Assembly (NCBI GenBank): GCA_033558025.1 | Contig: JAUCEF010000007.1 | Span: forward strand, 7,378,001 to 7,442,000 | Direction of reading: 5' to 3' | From: Phytophthora sp. 'mugwort' | Lineage: Eukaryota; Oomycota; Peronosporomycetes; Peronosporales; Peronosporaceae | Length of the DNA: 64,000 nucleotides | In this document: one piece after another, positions 19,682 through 31,586 of the stretch | Layout of the letters: every line of letters begins with the position of its first letter | How positions within the stretch are numbered: the stretch's first letter is position 1 | Program-made: the position numbers and the translations under genes | Notes under the pieces: generated by a model | Database searches by the model: none | Told to the model about the DNA's origin: nothing | What the model saw: only the letters and a program-made list of their open reading frames with translations

Positions 19682-21910
19682 TTGGAGAAACTTGCAGAGA
19701 AAAAGCCGAGGTGCAAGGAGTTGGACGAGTATACTGTGAAGATGGAGGTGCTTAGAGGAGGCCAAGTTAAATACGGAAGAGGCGGATGGTGTCGTGAATA
19801 TGTATGCGCTCGTGATGCGGTAAGTGTTCATGAACACGGAGAACGGTTTGGATGCGCACGGTACGATGTCCAAGGATGTTTGGCACGGTCGAGGAGGTTG
19901 CCCAGTCGGACACATGGGGAGAAGGTGACTCATCTGGATCTGTGGAACCGGTTGCAAGTCGCTATGAGTACGACATGATGAAGGCTGAGCACTACAAGAT
20001 GAAGATGATTCCGTTGTTTGACTCGGACACCGCAAGGACGGATGTGGCTCGATCGTTCTGGGATACCTATGAGATGGTGACGGATCGCTTAGTGACTCGG
20101 CACGCTTATGGATGTTTGAGGGGCCGATGAAGGGGATTGCTGGCGTTTGAATTCGCGGTTGACGGATTATAAGACGCTAACACAACCGCTTCATCCTTCT
20201 TACGGATGAACAGCTGCTGGAGAGGCTATTCGAGGCTGCAAAAGATCAGGGAGATCTTGTTGGCGACTGAGGAAGATGTGTTGCGCGGTACTATGACAGA
20301 GTACAGTTGCTTAGCGAGACGTGCGATATCGAATCTTGCGAACGGTCTGCGGAGTGAGCGAGTAAGTCGGTAAAGGATTACGTCTCGTAACACTCATTGA
20401 ATGGCGTGTGTGATTGGGTGGTGGCAAGGGGTTTCACCTGCCGGATCGAAGGGACAGACTGCGGGTCGGCAAATTGTGGGTTCTGTTTGTGAAGCAAGCG
20501 AGCACGGTTTGAAGGACGACCGTGACGAAGCCGCCCGGGATGAAGGCGGTTTCGCTTTGCGGCGGTATATCCTGCCGAACATGGTTAAGACGACATGGTT
20601 AAAGACACACAGATGGAGGGAGCAACAACTCAAAGACGAACAAGGACTGCATGATGGGACGGACGAGAAAGACAGTGATGCTGGGTTGGAAGTGGCAGAT
20701 TCGGACGGTCAAGAACTCGATGGTAGGCATGAGGTCTCGTGCTGGCATGCAGAAAAAGATGAACATCTCAGTGGAGATGGCACGAATAAGGACCTAAAGG
20801 AACTCAAGTTGGACGTTCCTGTTGTGTAAGCGGTCGTAGATCCCCAAGTGGCTGCTGGTGCGGTGTTGCTGGAATGGTTGGGGGAGCTTAACGCGGTCGA
20901 ATGGTTGGAGGAGTCGATCACGGTGGAACGGTTAGAGGAGCTTAGCACTGTTGCGTACCGGGATATAGGTGACTATGGCGGAAATTTGAAGTCGACCGTG
21001 ACGATGAAGGCATGGCGGATACCCCGGACAAAGGTGAAGGAGAGGCGGTCTATGAAGAGCTTGGACAACTGGTGGATTCCAGCTGTGTGCTAGAACAGTT
21101 TGGTGCAACGGCAAGGTCAAGAATTTCGGCTTAGGAAAATGCGGTGGCCAGTGTTGGTAAGATTGCTGAGAAGTGCTTTGGCACGGTTGTGACCGTGATT
21201 TCTTGTGATGCTTCCGTGAGTGGAACATTTACGGAACCTTGCGCGACTGCCGGATGGGATGGCATGGTGCAAGAGTGCTGTACCTGAGAGTATGGTCTAG
21301 GCTCAGTCGGGGAGTGCTCTTGTAGTGCGTTCGCTCGGACGCCGGATTTGGTTCGGTGCCGGTTGAGAACGGGTTGCTCGGAGGCGGAAGACGGTTGGGA
21401 GAAGACGGTTGAAAATGGTACGGTTGACGAGAATTGTTGCGGGCGGTGAACATCGGACGGTTGTGTGGACCAGGAAAGGTGAACTACCGACATCCCTTTG
21501 TTATCACATACAGGTTATCTATACTCCATTATCCTACCCCTCGCATTCGTATTATTCCTTGATCTACACCAAAACCTAAAATCCTCCTCTGGCGTCGCAG
21601 GTTCCGCGCAGTCCGCCATCTCCACTGGCTTCCACATGCAACGACAGGACCCCCACGCGCGCCTGTGGCGGCTCAAGACTTCCGCCGCCCATCCCGCTAG
21701 CAGCGCGCCCAAGACCCCTTCCCGATGTGCAGTCTTATCCGCAAGGGCGGCCGGCAGGCTGCCCGCCCGGGTAGTCGACTGAACCACACATATGTAGACT
21801 GCGCGGACTAAGGTCCGTGACCACGCGGAGGAGAACGACAACACATGTAAGAATCTGTGCGGCAGTTAGTAGTTAGGCAAAAACATTTATATTAGCGACG
21901 TGCAATTCAA
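19682..21910. other. Decayed repeat sequence, no gene recognised
   Basis: Frames at 19,682-19,978, 19,852-20,130 and 20,401-20,829 are acidic and Glu/Asp-rich, without known motifs, and may derive from the same LTR element. The 21,340-21,470 segment has repeated GACGGTTG motifs, shared with 26,650-26,830, suggesting related LTR or non-coding retroelement sequence. From 21,500 onward nothing is recognised. Confidence 0.35.
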
Positions 21911-22800
21911 TTATGCTCCTAGCCTCGTTAACGAGCGGTAGTTCTCGTCGAAGTCGTCGTCTTCACATGTGTGTCCTAGTCTAGTATCAACGACGCTCAA
22001 ATTAAGAAAGGCCGAAATGATATCCGTCGCACTTTTGCTTCGATCATAGGTGTTGCCATGATGGTCCAACTCGACTGCTGGCAGCTTGCATTTCTTGAAC
22101 CCTCCAACGATGGTTGATCTTGACAAGCTGCTCCATGCATCGTTCACCCAGTTACAGATTAATGTTATGTCCGGGGCCTCAAGTTTAAACTTGTTGCCCT
22201 AGAGTGAGCCGCTAGCTCCGTAGATGCTTAATCCACTTGTTCCGAAGAAATGTCTTGAGCGGGCCGTTCCAGGTCGCGTCAACTGGTTGCGACACCGACG
22301 TAGCGTTAGGTGGTGCCTTCAGTAACTCAACGTTAATATCCTTGGCGTATGCGATAACGCTTTCAGTCCAATGCCCGGAAAAGTTTTCCCATAACAGAAG
22401 AATTGGAACTTCCATGCAGGAACGAGACCCAATGTGAAACTTCAGAAACTGCACGGACATGTACTCGTTCCACCAACCTATTACACGGAATAACAAAAAA
22501 CGAATTAAACGTTGTTAAACACAAAACGTTTGCATGACACATTACCTTTCTCATTGCCGTACACGTCGATATCCTTCGATGCCTGTGTAGGTTGAACTCT
22601 TGGCCATTTGGTTATGCGACACCCGTGGTGGTTTTCGTCATTAAGTCGTTTCCGCTCAGGTATTTTCGATGGTTTTGTCTTGAATAGGATGAACGGCGCG
22701 TATTTGTTACCTAGTAAATCCCCTAACAGCATAAACGAACCCTCTCCTTTTCCTTCCCAGCACACTTAACCCAAACAGCTCTCGCTCCCTTCTTGTCGAT
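21911..22800 (-). pseudogene. Pogo-like (DDE_1) transposase, C-terminal half
   Basis: Reading leftward: KKGARAVWVKCAGKEKER, a frameshift, MLLGDLLGNKYAPFILFKTK, then a 68-bp GT-AG intron (22545-22478) joining GNEKG to WWNEYMSV, then ILLLWENFSGHW, the SVSQPVDATWNGPLK segment, a stop at 22,212, and in another frame WVNDAWSSLSRSTIVGGFKKC to the end at 21,911. This is the catalytic and C-terminal region of a CENP-B/Jerky/Tigger-type transposase. The missing N-terminal half is probably the minus-strand piece at 25,806-26,450. Confidence 0.8.
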
Positions 22801-23128
22801 GTTTTTTTTTTTGCAAGTGTTGTGAATCCCGCTAAATTTGGAATTTCTTAGCAAGTGTACCTGATTGGACAAAATTTATGCAAGGTAATCGCTCCGGAAG
22901 GCAAGCAACGCAAGGCAAGGGCATTGGAAGGCAAGTAACTCCAGCAGCTCTGGGCCAGTCACACTGGGCCCTCCGATCGTGAGCAGCCTAACTGCCAACC
23001 GCACCACAGCTCATTGGAGTTCGCGCACGTACATAAACTCCCAATCGAGTCAAAATGACTGCTCTGCTCGCTTATGTTAAGAGGCGTGGATCGAATTGAC
23101 GGTTGCTGGGTCTGTGAAACTCACGTGA
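22801..23128. other. Spacer inside the split pogo element, no gene
   Basis: A T run at 22,801-22,812 is followed by sequence with repeated GGAAGGCAAG units around 22,890-22,940. No coding frame. Confidence 0.4.
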
Positions 23129-24291
23129 GTGCATGATGTACATGTAGCAGCTCTACGTTGCTTACATTGCTGCACCAAATGGAGGAGGCTGCCACGAGAC
23201 AGCATGCACACCCAAACACAGTTTTCCATTGCCTGCATTGGTTCTACTGTCTCGTACTCCCGTAAGGAGCTTGCGCACATCTACCACAAGACTGTGCAGA
23301 TAATAGACAACTGGATTAACGTGTACGAAGAGACCGGAACCTATGAGCGAGCTCAGACTGGAACTCGCATGATATCTGCTGATGCACACCGGCAATGGTT
23401 GTACGATTTTTTGCAGAGCGACCACTTTCCTATTTGGATGAAGCTCAACATGGTTTCCAGCGTGCACATCATACCATTTCTATATCATCTGTGTGGAGTC
23501 TAATCCATGAGTGTGGTCTTACTCGGAAAGTTCTTGAGAGGCGGGCCATGCAGATCAAGGAGCAAGACGTGTTCCGTTTTGTAGAGGAACTGAGCAACGT
23601 TAATTGGTCGCACGCCAAGCTTGTCTTTCTAGACGAGATGGCTTTCGATAATCACGGCATGATCAGAAAGAGGGGATATCCGCTCAAAGGAAAGACGATC
23701 GCAAGACGAGGGGATTTCCAGCGCAAGCCCAGAGTGTCGGTTTTGGCGTTTATTGGAGTCAATGCTGTCATTGATTATTATGACACGAACGGTACTTTTG
23801 ACCGTAACGAGTTTGCCAAATGCTGCAGTGACTTCGCGTACTCGACGACAGGTAATGTACGTCAGTACCCTGGATATCATTCGATGTAGATTTTGGATGG
23901 TGCATCTATCCACAGGGACCCCGAGATTGTTCATTTCCTGCAAAGTTTAGGCATCGTTCCTATCTTCCTTCTGGCCTATTGCCCATTTTTTAATCCCATC
24001 GAGTTCTTGTTCGGCTGCGTCAAAACGTTGTTCTAGCGGCATTCCATCGAGTCCAGCAATCCCGACGTGCTACCGTTTGCTGTTGAAACATTTCGCCGCT
24101 TTGAGAAGTACGACGTGACACGTGTGCTCGAGCATGGTGGGCGGAAAATGCAAGGATATTTTAACCCAGCTGGGCCGCTATCGAAGGAGAGGAGAGTGGC
24201 GCCTGACCTGAGGAGCGGCACATTGGGTGCGATGGACAGTGACAGCAATTTTGGCTTTTTAGAGAGACAAATGGGAGACCCTGAAGCATAA
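23129..24291 (+). pseudogene. IS630/Tc1-like DDE transposase, decayed
   Basis: A helix-turn-helix region (YSRKELAHIYHKTVQIIDNW), a frameshift near 23,420, SSVWSLIHECGLTRKVLERR, the first catalytic Asp in LVFLDEMAFDNHG, then RRGDFQRKPRVSVLAFIGVN. The second Asp is in ILDGASIHRDPEIVHFLQSL and the Glu in FFNPIEFLFGCVK, followed by a basic tail. Two in-frame TAG codons (23,887 and 24,034) fall where a Trp and a Gln-type codon would be expected in the family, so both could be single transitions. Family: eukaryotic IS630-Tc1 relatives. Confidence 0.8.
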
Positions 24292-24361
24292 CTCCAGCCT
24301 ACACTCTTGTTGTTTCAGTAGTCATGAACCTGCGAGATTTTTTATCGTTTCTTAAGCTTGA

Positions 24362-25510
24362 TTGCTTTTACTGAGTAGCCAGGCATTTGAGTTCGGTGTC
24401 ATCGCCGTAGCTATAGCAACAATGTTGTTAATTGCTTACTCTTGGTGTTCGGTATCTTCAACATTCACAACTCCTTCGAGTGGACCGACTACATCCAGTC
24501 GATCTGGTAATGGAATGTCCTCCAGAATTCCCTCAACTACCTTTTTGCGGGCTAGTAACGCACGATCCTGGCTATTTAAACTCCGTCCAAACGCCTCCCA
24601 TTTTCCCTTTAGTTCCTTGTTGACTGCAAGCGACACGTTTAGCGTCGAGCGCCAAGCGTGAAGATCGTGTGAGGCCTTCCAAGTGCTGCTCGACCTGTGA
24701 ATCAGCGGTCTTAAGAAGACGTTCGACACGATCCGCTGAGGGCTCCAGAATCACAGTATCCCAAGTTGACCGATCTGGATTGCGCGTAATATCGTTGGCC
24801 CACATTCGCCAAACCACCGCACTGCCTGATATGTCCTGCCCCAAACGTCTCGCAGACTCTTCACCACCTCGCGAAGTGACGACTGAGCCGTTGCCCCAGC
24901 ACCGTCAATGTGTTCGGGCCGGACGCAAGTTTTTGCAACTTATCGTGGACTCGATCATTGGGAATACCCATGCCATACTCGTAAATCATCAGGGTCACTT
25001 TCTCTCCCCGTACCGACACAATCCATCGGTTCCAAGCCTGATCCGTCTTCGAGGTCGGAAAAGATGCCGATGAAATTTAAACTGCATCAAGCGGTTCCAG
25101 GCCGTCTCCTTGGCCTTTCAATGGATCAAGTGTCTTCGCTCTTCGTTGCTACGCCTTTCACGTACGTTCTGAATTCCTCCCATAACTTATGCATGATGAT
25201 TGTGATCGTGGCACCGTTCGCGACAAAGTCCTCCAGCATCTTGGCCGATGTATCTCGTTGCCCGACAATGTTCTTTACCATCGGCCGCACGATTAATTAC
25301 AGTCGGCGATCATCGGACGCCACTAGCGCATTGTCCAGTGGGACACGAGCTCGGTGGTGGGCCTCCTTCGGTGTCTGGCGCGTCGAAGACGCTGGGGATG
25401 GTGTATAACATGGTGTTTGTACGCGCAGTGGATACGGCGATACACGCACATTCGCCGGCGATGTTGATGGCGGTGTCCTTGCCATGGAGCCTTGACCTAG
25501 TAGGACCTTG
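24362..25510 (-). pseudogene. Unrecognised decayed coding sequence
   Basis: Connected minus-strand pieces in shifting frames: RARVPLDNALVASDDRRL, a stop, then NIVGQRDTSAKMLEDFVANG and IIMHKLWEEFRTYVKG, later DITRNPDRSTWDTVILEPSA and LLKTADSQVEQHLEGLTRSS, ending near 24,436. The residue composition is protein-like and continuous across stops, so it is a former gene, probably carried by a transposable element. No family recognised. Confidence 0.45.
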
Positions 25511-25805
25511 AAGTGTCGAGTTGCTGTCGTGTGGTACAGGTTGTAGCTACTGCGGCGCTGTGTTCTTCATTTCTGTCGTCGATGCTGTCTCCTCGTGTTC
25601 TTGGTTACTGGCAGTGTTGCCGTGCGGTGTCCGGAAACTATTCAAATGAATGTTGTTGTGATTACGCAAGTTGGCCTTTTGCTTGGTTGGTTCGTTCAAA
25701 GAACCGCCCATGAAAATTTTGATTAGAAAACACAATACTCGAAAAAAAAAAACGCTGGACATTTATACAGTTAGACAAGAGCACAACGAACACAGCGCAC
25801 CCAAT

Positions 25806-26450
25806 TCATATAGTGCACATGTTTGATCCGCGTTGTATATCGTCGACACCCCCCCCCCCCTGTTCTACTGTCTTCTTTCGCACTTCCTCGGCGAAGTCAG
25901 CAGCAATCTTGGCGAGGTCTGGCGGGGTTATCTGATCTTGTCTGGTTCTTGAACGCATGCTCAGTCGATGCCGCTCTTTGAACCGAGTTTGCCAGCTCCA
26001 CGATACTTCGAATGTGGACACGTTGAATTCCTCGCTTACTGATAATGCCTGCAACCTTAACATCATTGACGTTACAGGCACACCGTCGCCACGAAGGTCG
26101 TTTATCCACTGAACCAGTAAGTTCTGAGCAGCTCGTGGCAACACTTAGCCTCCCCAATCTTACGAGCCTTCGTTTTGTCCGAACCACCTCTTGAATAGCA
26201 TTGAAGCTCGATATTGGGACGTTTTGATCGCCATCCAAGGATGAGTGTCCGACGTCTCTGGTAATTGGCGTCGGGGAGAGTAGGGTAGAAAATCGTATTG
26301 TGAGGCGAGTATTGGCGTGTTTCTTGAGGTGATCCAACGCGTCCAGTTTCGCGCGGGCAGGAAAGGAAGACACAGAGTTCTTCGAAGGTGGCCTTCCTTG
26401 TCCACCTGGGAGTCGAGGCCTTCCGATAGATGGCTGGCGCCTGGCCGTCA
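25806..26450 (-). pseudogene. Pogo-like transposase, N-terminal DNA-binding half
   Basis: Reading leftward: SSFPARAKLDALDHLKKHAN, LTIRFFYPTLPDANYQRRR (after a shift), then RAAQNLLVQWINDLRGDGVP and SWSWQTRFKERHRLSMRSRT, which is the CENP-B-type second helix-turn-helix, and finally in another frame VDDIYNADQT, the first catalytic Asp region. A G run (C on the plus strand near 25,850) sits at the last frameshift. Coding stops being recognisable at about 25,806. It is the natural upstream partner of 21,911-22,800 on the same strand. Confidence 0.75.
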
Positions 26451-26459
26451 TTGCAACGA

Positions 26460-27640
26460 TTTGATTGTGTAAATGATACTATCGGCACGCAGTAAGATTC
26501 TTGTGTGTGATAACAAAGAGTCTGCTGCACTATTGTATGACTGGACGATACGTGCCTGTACGTAATAACAAGAGGGTCTGCTGACTTCTTACGTGATTGG
26601 GCAATACTAGTCTGTATGTGATAACAAGTGGTATGTGATAACAAAGGGATGTCGGTATTGCGCATCGGACGGTTATAGAGACCGGGAAATGAGAGCTACT
26701 GGGCTTCGGACGGTTTTGAAGACCACCTACTCAACATCGGACGGTTGTGGAGACCGGGCGAGGAGAGGTACTGAGTACCGGACACCGGGAAAAGAAGATC
26801 TACAGATCGACGGACGGTTGAGATTGGACAGCCAGCTCACTGGTCGAGGACGACAACGCTTCGGTCGGGGATAATGTCCACAGTGGGATTGTTTCGAGCG
26901 TTCCGTGCTTGAAAGAGTGCGGTTCGTGAGGCTGGAGCAGAAGAAATAGTTACATTGAAGAAGGAATGAGCGGAGATCGAGAGTGGTTCAGATCAGATCA
27001 CAGTCGTGTATTCACGTTGCTAAAGGCTTGCGAAGAGGTTCCACGGAAGTGAGGAAGGATGGCACGGTTAGCCATGCTGTTACGGGAATGGACCGGTAGG
27101 TCTGGGTTGATACGGCGGTGTGTCGTGCCTAACGGAGGATGAGCACGGTAGTTGAAACAAGCGTTCTTCCGTCAGGACCGTGTAGTGCAGTGATAGAAGA
27201 AGGTGAGGGCCAAGCGATATGAGGTCAGTCGTGAATTTGGATGGTTAAACGTAAGCTAATAAGTCTCTACATATCTTTGTATTGGCTGTGTTAGCTAGGT
27301 GGTAGTCTACTTTAGTACTCACTAGCTCGACGCGACGCCGGTCCGTCCTCCAACCGGGACGACTCGCGACACTCACTAGACTTACCATTGCTATCTGCCT
27401 TTGCATCGACGGCGAATGTCTCTGTAGTTTTGACTTCGCCCACAAATTCCACAAGGTCCATATATATATATATATATATATGATTTACTGTAAGTGCGAG
27501 AACAACTGTGTCGTACGCCTAGTCCCAGCAACACTAAGTGGTAAGCCGCACCGCATTATAGTTTGACACGTGTTGTTGTGCCCATCTAGCCTCGCCACAT
27601 TTTTGGATTACACTGTCGTTTTGTATGGAAGGTCTCCCAT
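26460..27640. repeat. Retroelement-like non-coding sequence with GACGGTTG motifs
   Basis: Near-repeats of CATCGGACGGTTGTGGAGACCGGG occur at 26,660-26,780. From 27,285 the sequence resembles an LTR tail but has no confirmed partner within the window. No coding gene. Confidence 0.35.
27460..27481. repeat. (AT)n microsatellite
   Basis: Eleven uninterrupted AT units. Confidence 0.95.
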
Positions 27641-27672
27641 CTCCCTATACCATAGCCCCCCCCCCCGAGGAC

Positions 27673-27910
27673 CGATGGCATTGCAGTCTTGGGCATTGCT
27701 TCGCAAAGACAATCGCTGCGCTCCTGTGAGGAAAATGTTTTTAGTTCGGCCCGCTACAGTGCTAGGTTCGCTTGAAAGCTCGGCGCTGGGCCCGCCTGCA
27801 CAAATACAGCGCGGCCCTGCTTCGCGGGCACCCCGCGAAGGTTTGCGGTGGCTACGTGCGCTCGCAACCGCTCTCCTCCGTTGGTCGTTTTATGTGTCTT
27901 TCACCGCTTC
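27673..27910 (+). repeat. GC-rich dispersed repeat, copy B
   Basis: Same block order as the minus strand of 12,866-13,080: TCGCTGCGCTCCTGTGAGGA, CCCGCTACAGTGCT, GGCGCTGGGCCCGCCT, CAAATACAGCGCGG, CGCTCGCAACCGCTC. Copies A and B therefore lie in opposite orientation about 14.6 kb apart. Confidence 0.7.
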
Positions 27911-28019
27911 TTTTTTCAGATAGGAACACGAGTCATTCTCTTTTCCGCTTCTTTTCTGGTCGTTATTCGCATTGAACTCCGTGAAAGCAGCTGCAGCCAT
28001 TTCCAAGAAGAATCTTTTA

Positions 28020-28905
28020 CTGGGGCTTTTATTCAACTTACCGGGGTAGCTGCCATCTTTTTCTTACCGTGTTCTGCCATTCTTCGTCTTTGATCAGGTC
28101 AATATGTTTCTCGTCCACATCCACCACCATTTCTGGTGATGAAAACGAATTGCACAAATCGGTGACGTTAGGCGGTAAGTAGCGCAGCTTTGTTTTAGAT
28201 GTGCTGAAACTCTTCTCCGCACTCTGATTCGCCGAAGTGACCAGAGCAATTGTCCAGAAGTTCGACTTCTGGCGTCCACGCAGATCACCAATCTCTCTCT
28301 TGACAATACACCCGGAACAGGTGTTTATCCATCCAGCCCTTCGGCCCCGCGCGATAGAAAACCTATCCGACATCATCGGGGACTTTACTGATTGGGTAAC
28401 TATGGTTTGTGTACGTAAAGACAATCATTTTCGGCTAGCTGATTGCACTACCGGAAATTCGCATCACTGTCGTCCCTTTACCACCCCGAACGACTACGGC
28501 GTACTTAACCTGTTTCGCAGCGACAAATCCAGGTTCTTGCCGTTATCGAAGTCGATGGCATAGTGCGTCTCGTCCATATTTTCAATTCAATTATCATCCT
28601 GATTACCGCCCTCAACGTCGCGTTTCCGCTCACCCTAGATGGGCATCGACTTCAGACTCAATTTGGGCTTGCTTTTCAGACCTACCCTGGCGTTTTCTAG
28701 ACTGAGTACTCACGACAACACTGTATTTCTCCATGGATACTTGAACCCATTTTTGTGTAATCGTAGAACACCCAGAGAATCGACTGACGCAGCGTGTTGA
28801 ATGGGGCTGTAGACACTTGAACCTAACTTGACGTAACAACGGTGCGTCGAACATTAATCCATCCTTCCGTAAGCGATCGATCTCGCCCAGAAGCACCGGG
28901 TACAA
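28020..28905 (-). pseudogene. Pogo-like transposase, decayed
   Basis: Reading leftward: VLLGEIDRLRKDGLMFDAPL and HKNGFKYPWRN, then ENMDETHYAIDFDNGKNLDL (first catalytic Asp region), VKYAVVVRGGKGTTVMRISG, TNHSYPISKVPDDVG, FYRAGPKGWMDKHLF, LLDNCSGHFGESE (second Asp) and LRYLPPNVTDLCN, EEWQNTVRKRW. Many stops and shifts. This is a different lineage from the pogo at 21,911-26,450 (MDET and DNCSGH motifs). Confidence 0.75.
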
Positions 28906-28909
28906 TCAC

Positions 28910-30826
28910 TCTACCCACGGGATTGGCCGGCGTCCCCTGCCAACGATTCACTTACGGTTGGCCCGAACGTGACCTTGCTCTCTGCGCCCTGATACAACAG
29001 TGCTGCCCCGAGACGATTGAAGATACCTCTCGCGTTTTCTCCACCAATCCATACCCTCGGTGAGGTTTGCTCGACGAGTTGTCAATTGAGTTATGGCGGA
29101 AAATTGTCCACGGCCTTTGAAAGTAGGAGTTCATCGGCATTTGACGCCTGTAGTTGTACCATCCAACGCAGCACTGTTCTTTGCTGGCCAGTTTCGGTGA
29201 TCACTTGAACGGTTGAACGGTGGTTAGGTCGATGAGCACGGATGCTGTTCCACGAATGGATAATAACTTCAACACTTGGCGTGCTTGCTGCGGTTGAAGG
29301 TTGCGGTACCTCTTGCTCACCCCCGTTTTCCTAGTCGACATGCGCTGACATAGCCGGCGGTTGGACCGTGTCTCTAAGTCGAGCGCGTGTGAACGCAGCT
29401 ACAATCAAAAACGGCGAGGCCAACTGCCGCACCGGGGCTTGTCTTTGTGCTTTGGCGTCTTTCTGTCCTGACTGAGAGTCCATATTGGCGCTAGCAGAAC
29501 CGCTTCTCGTGGATGAGCAGGTTAGGCATGGCCAAATCCTCCCGGGCCAACGGGTGCAGCAGAAAATATGGATAGGGGAACCAAAACTGGGCATTGTTGG
29601 GCGCTCCCCGCCTCCTGATCACAACCTCTGCAAAAAGAGGAACTTGCAGCGATAGTCATCATTTAGACTGGCTATTTGTTGATTATTGGGGGCTGAAAAA
29701 TTGTAACTGACACTCCAGAGCTGACAATCGCAATAATGTCGAGAACTTGAGCCTCGCGCAGCCTATGGGCTAGAAGTCTAGTATAACCACCTGCTCTCAG
29801 CTCTGGTAATTGGTCGAATTATGTCAAGTGATGTGCGCCAAAGCTGAGTGATGGTCGCTAAAAATTTGTGGTCCTCAGGATTGTTAGGTGCACATCGTAC
29901 TTACACTGTGTTGTCAGCACACTTTGTTGTTTCTGTGCCTTTATCAGTGTAATCAGTAGTTTCTCCATGCGATGGCCGACTCAGTTATGCCGAAGCTGAA
30001 GGAAACATTATGTGTCGCCACCCCTTCCGTCGCTTGCGATTCTGGTACTGTCGACGGTTGGTTTTTGGAAGTTGAAGCCGCAGCTTGCACCCACTGTGTC
30101 TGCAGGTAAGTCTCTGCACATTTCGCCGCGAGCTGTGTTTTTCTCCTCGCCATTCATGGCAAAGCCGATGTTGACCTCGGGAGCAAATCTTGAGAGACGA
30201 ATCGTGGGAATTGCTGGTGTCAGGAATAGGCGGTTCCCGCGGGCACAGAAGTGCACTTCAGAAAGGAAGAACAGCTATCAAGCCCGGAAGACCGATGTTC
30301 CGGCATAGAGCTCACACCGGAAGACTGACCCGGACGCGCAAGCGCTGCAAATCCAACCATTTTGCAAGTTCTTTCCAGTTGTGCACCTACCACACCAGTC
30401 CCATTTGGTGTATAGCAACAACTTTAGCTAGTCAACTTACCCCACTGGGGTCGTGCTTGAAGGCCGACACCACAGCTTCCCTGTCATATTGTACACGCAA
30501 GTTTCCCCTCACACGACGGTTAGCTAAGGAAATCGTATTTTCCTCTCGTCGGAATGGAGCAAGGCGACGGTATCCACGAAGAAGAACACGCGGCATATGA
30601 CGGAGACTGCCCCACAACGGGAGCCTCTAAAGAGCGGCAGATTCATGCTCTTACTGACATCAATAGCCTTGAGTCGCAGCATCAGCGACGCGACCGGAAC
30701 ACCCTCACCAAGTAGGTCATTAACCCTACTAATAGGTCATCAACCCATTTCACAACCCTCTTTCAGCAGCTGCATCTAAAAATAGTTGATCACCTAAAAT
30801 AGTTGATGTGCCAAGCGCACGAGACT
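28910..30826. other. Decayed sequence, no gene recognised
   Basis: On the minus strand 29,140-28,910 holds WIGGENARGIFNRLGAALLY and KVTFGPTVSESLAG, probably the N-terminal extension of the neighbouring pogo element or another unknown protein. Frames at 29,594-29,331, 30,256-29,953 and 30,190-30,600 have no recognisable motif. Confidence 0.35.
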
Positions 30827-31069
30827 TCATCTTGCTAGCGCCACCTGGAAGCCAGCAGTGCTTCCTAACTGCACCAAAATGGCGCACCCACGCAAAACTA
30901 GAACCTTTCTCCTAGGATACAGATTTTCGCTAAGGTTAGGAAAGTATGTTTCGATCGTAGTAAGAACCTTTCCGTAATTCTTAAAGTGCTCGACGACCTC
31001 TCTCTTCAGTGCAGCAGTATACAAGTTTAAAGTAGACTTCGTCATATCCTGCCATCTCCGCGTAGGCAT
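30827..31069 (-). pseudogene. Transposase N-terminal helix-turn-helix fragment
   Basis: An 80-residue frame containing LNLYTAALKREVVEHFKNYG and TTIETYFPNLSENLYPRRK, resembling the first helix-turn-helix of oomycete pogo-type transposases. Nothing further of that protein is visible downstream. Confidence 0.5.
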
Positions 31070-31586
31070 GGTCTTTCGACCAGAGACGGTCTGGTAGCTT
31101 GAGCCATCAAGCTTATAATGCTAAATAACTAATTTTATTCTGGGATATGTCCGAGCTGAAATGCTTGGTTACCGTGACCTGTATCTCATGGGAGAAATGC
31201 CTGCTTCAAAGACTTTCGGCAACGACTGGCTGAACGATGCCTGTATCCCTTAAGCAGGCGTACATATCTCGTAACAAAAAAATGGTCGGTATCACACAGG
31301 AGGTTAGGGCCAGTATTGTATCCCATGGGTGGCGGGCTGGGACCAATGAGAGCACGACTTTGAGAGACCCTTTAGTGGGGACAGCCCCTCTTGACCAGTG
31401 CGGCATTTGTGTGGTGCGATGCTGACGATGCCATCGGCTGGTTGCAGAAAAATGCCTGCGTTTGAATGGACAGTGCAACTAGTTCCCGATCAAATGGCTA
31501 TAAGGCGTGTGTTTGTCTTTTGTCCGCAGGGTAGCGCTATAAGGTCCAAGTTCGATGTGAAATTTCCTTGCTTTCTACATAGCAAA
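31070..31586. other. Intergenic, no gene recognised
   Basis: Short frames only. Confidence 0.4.
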
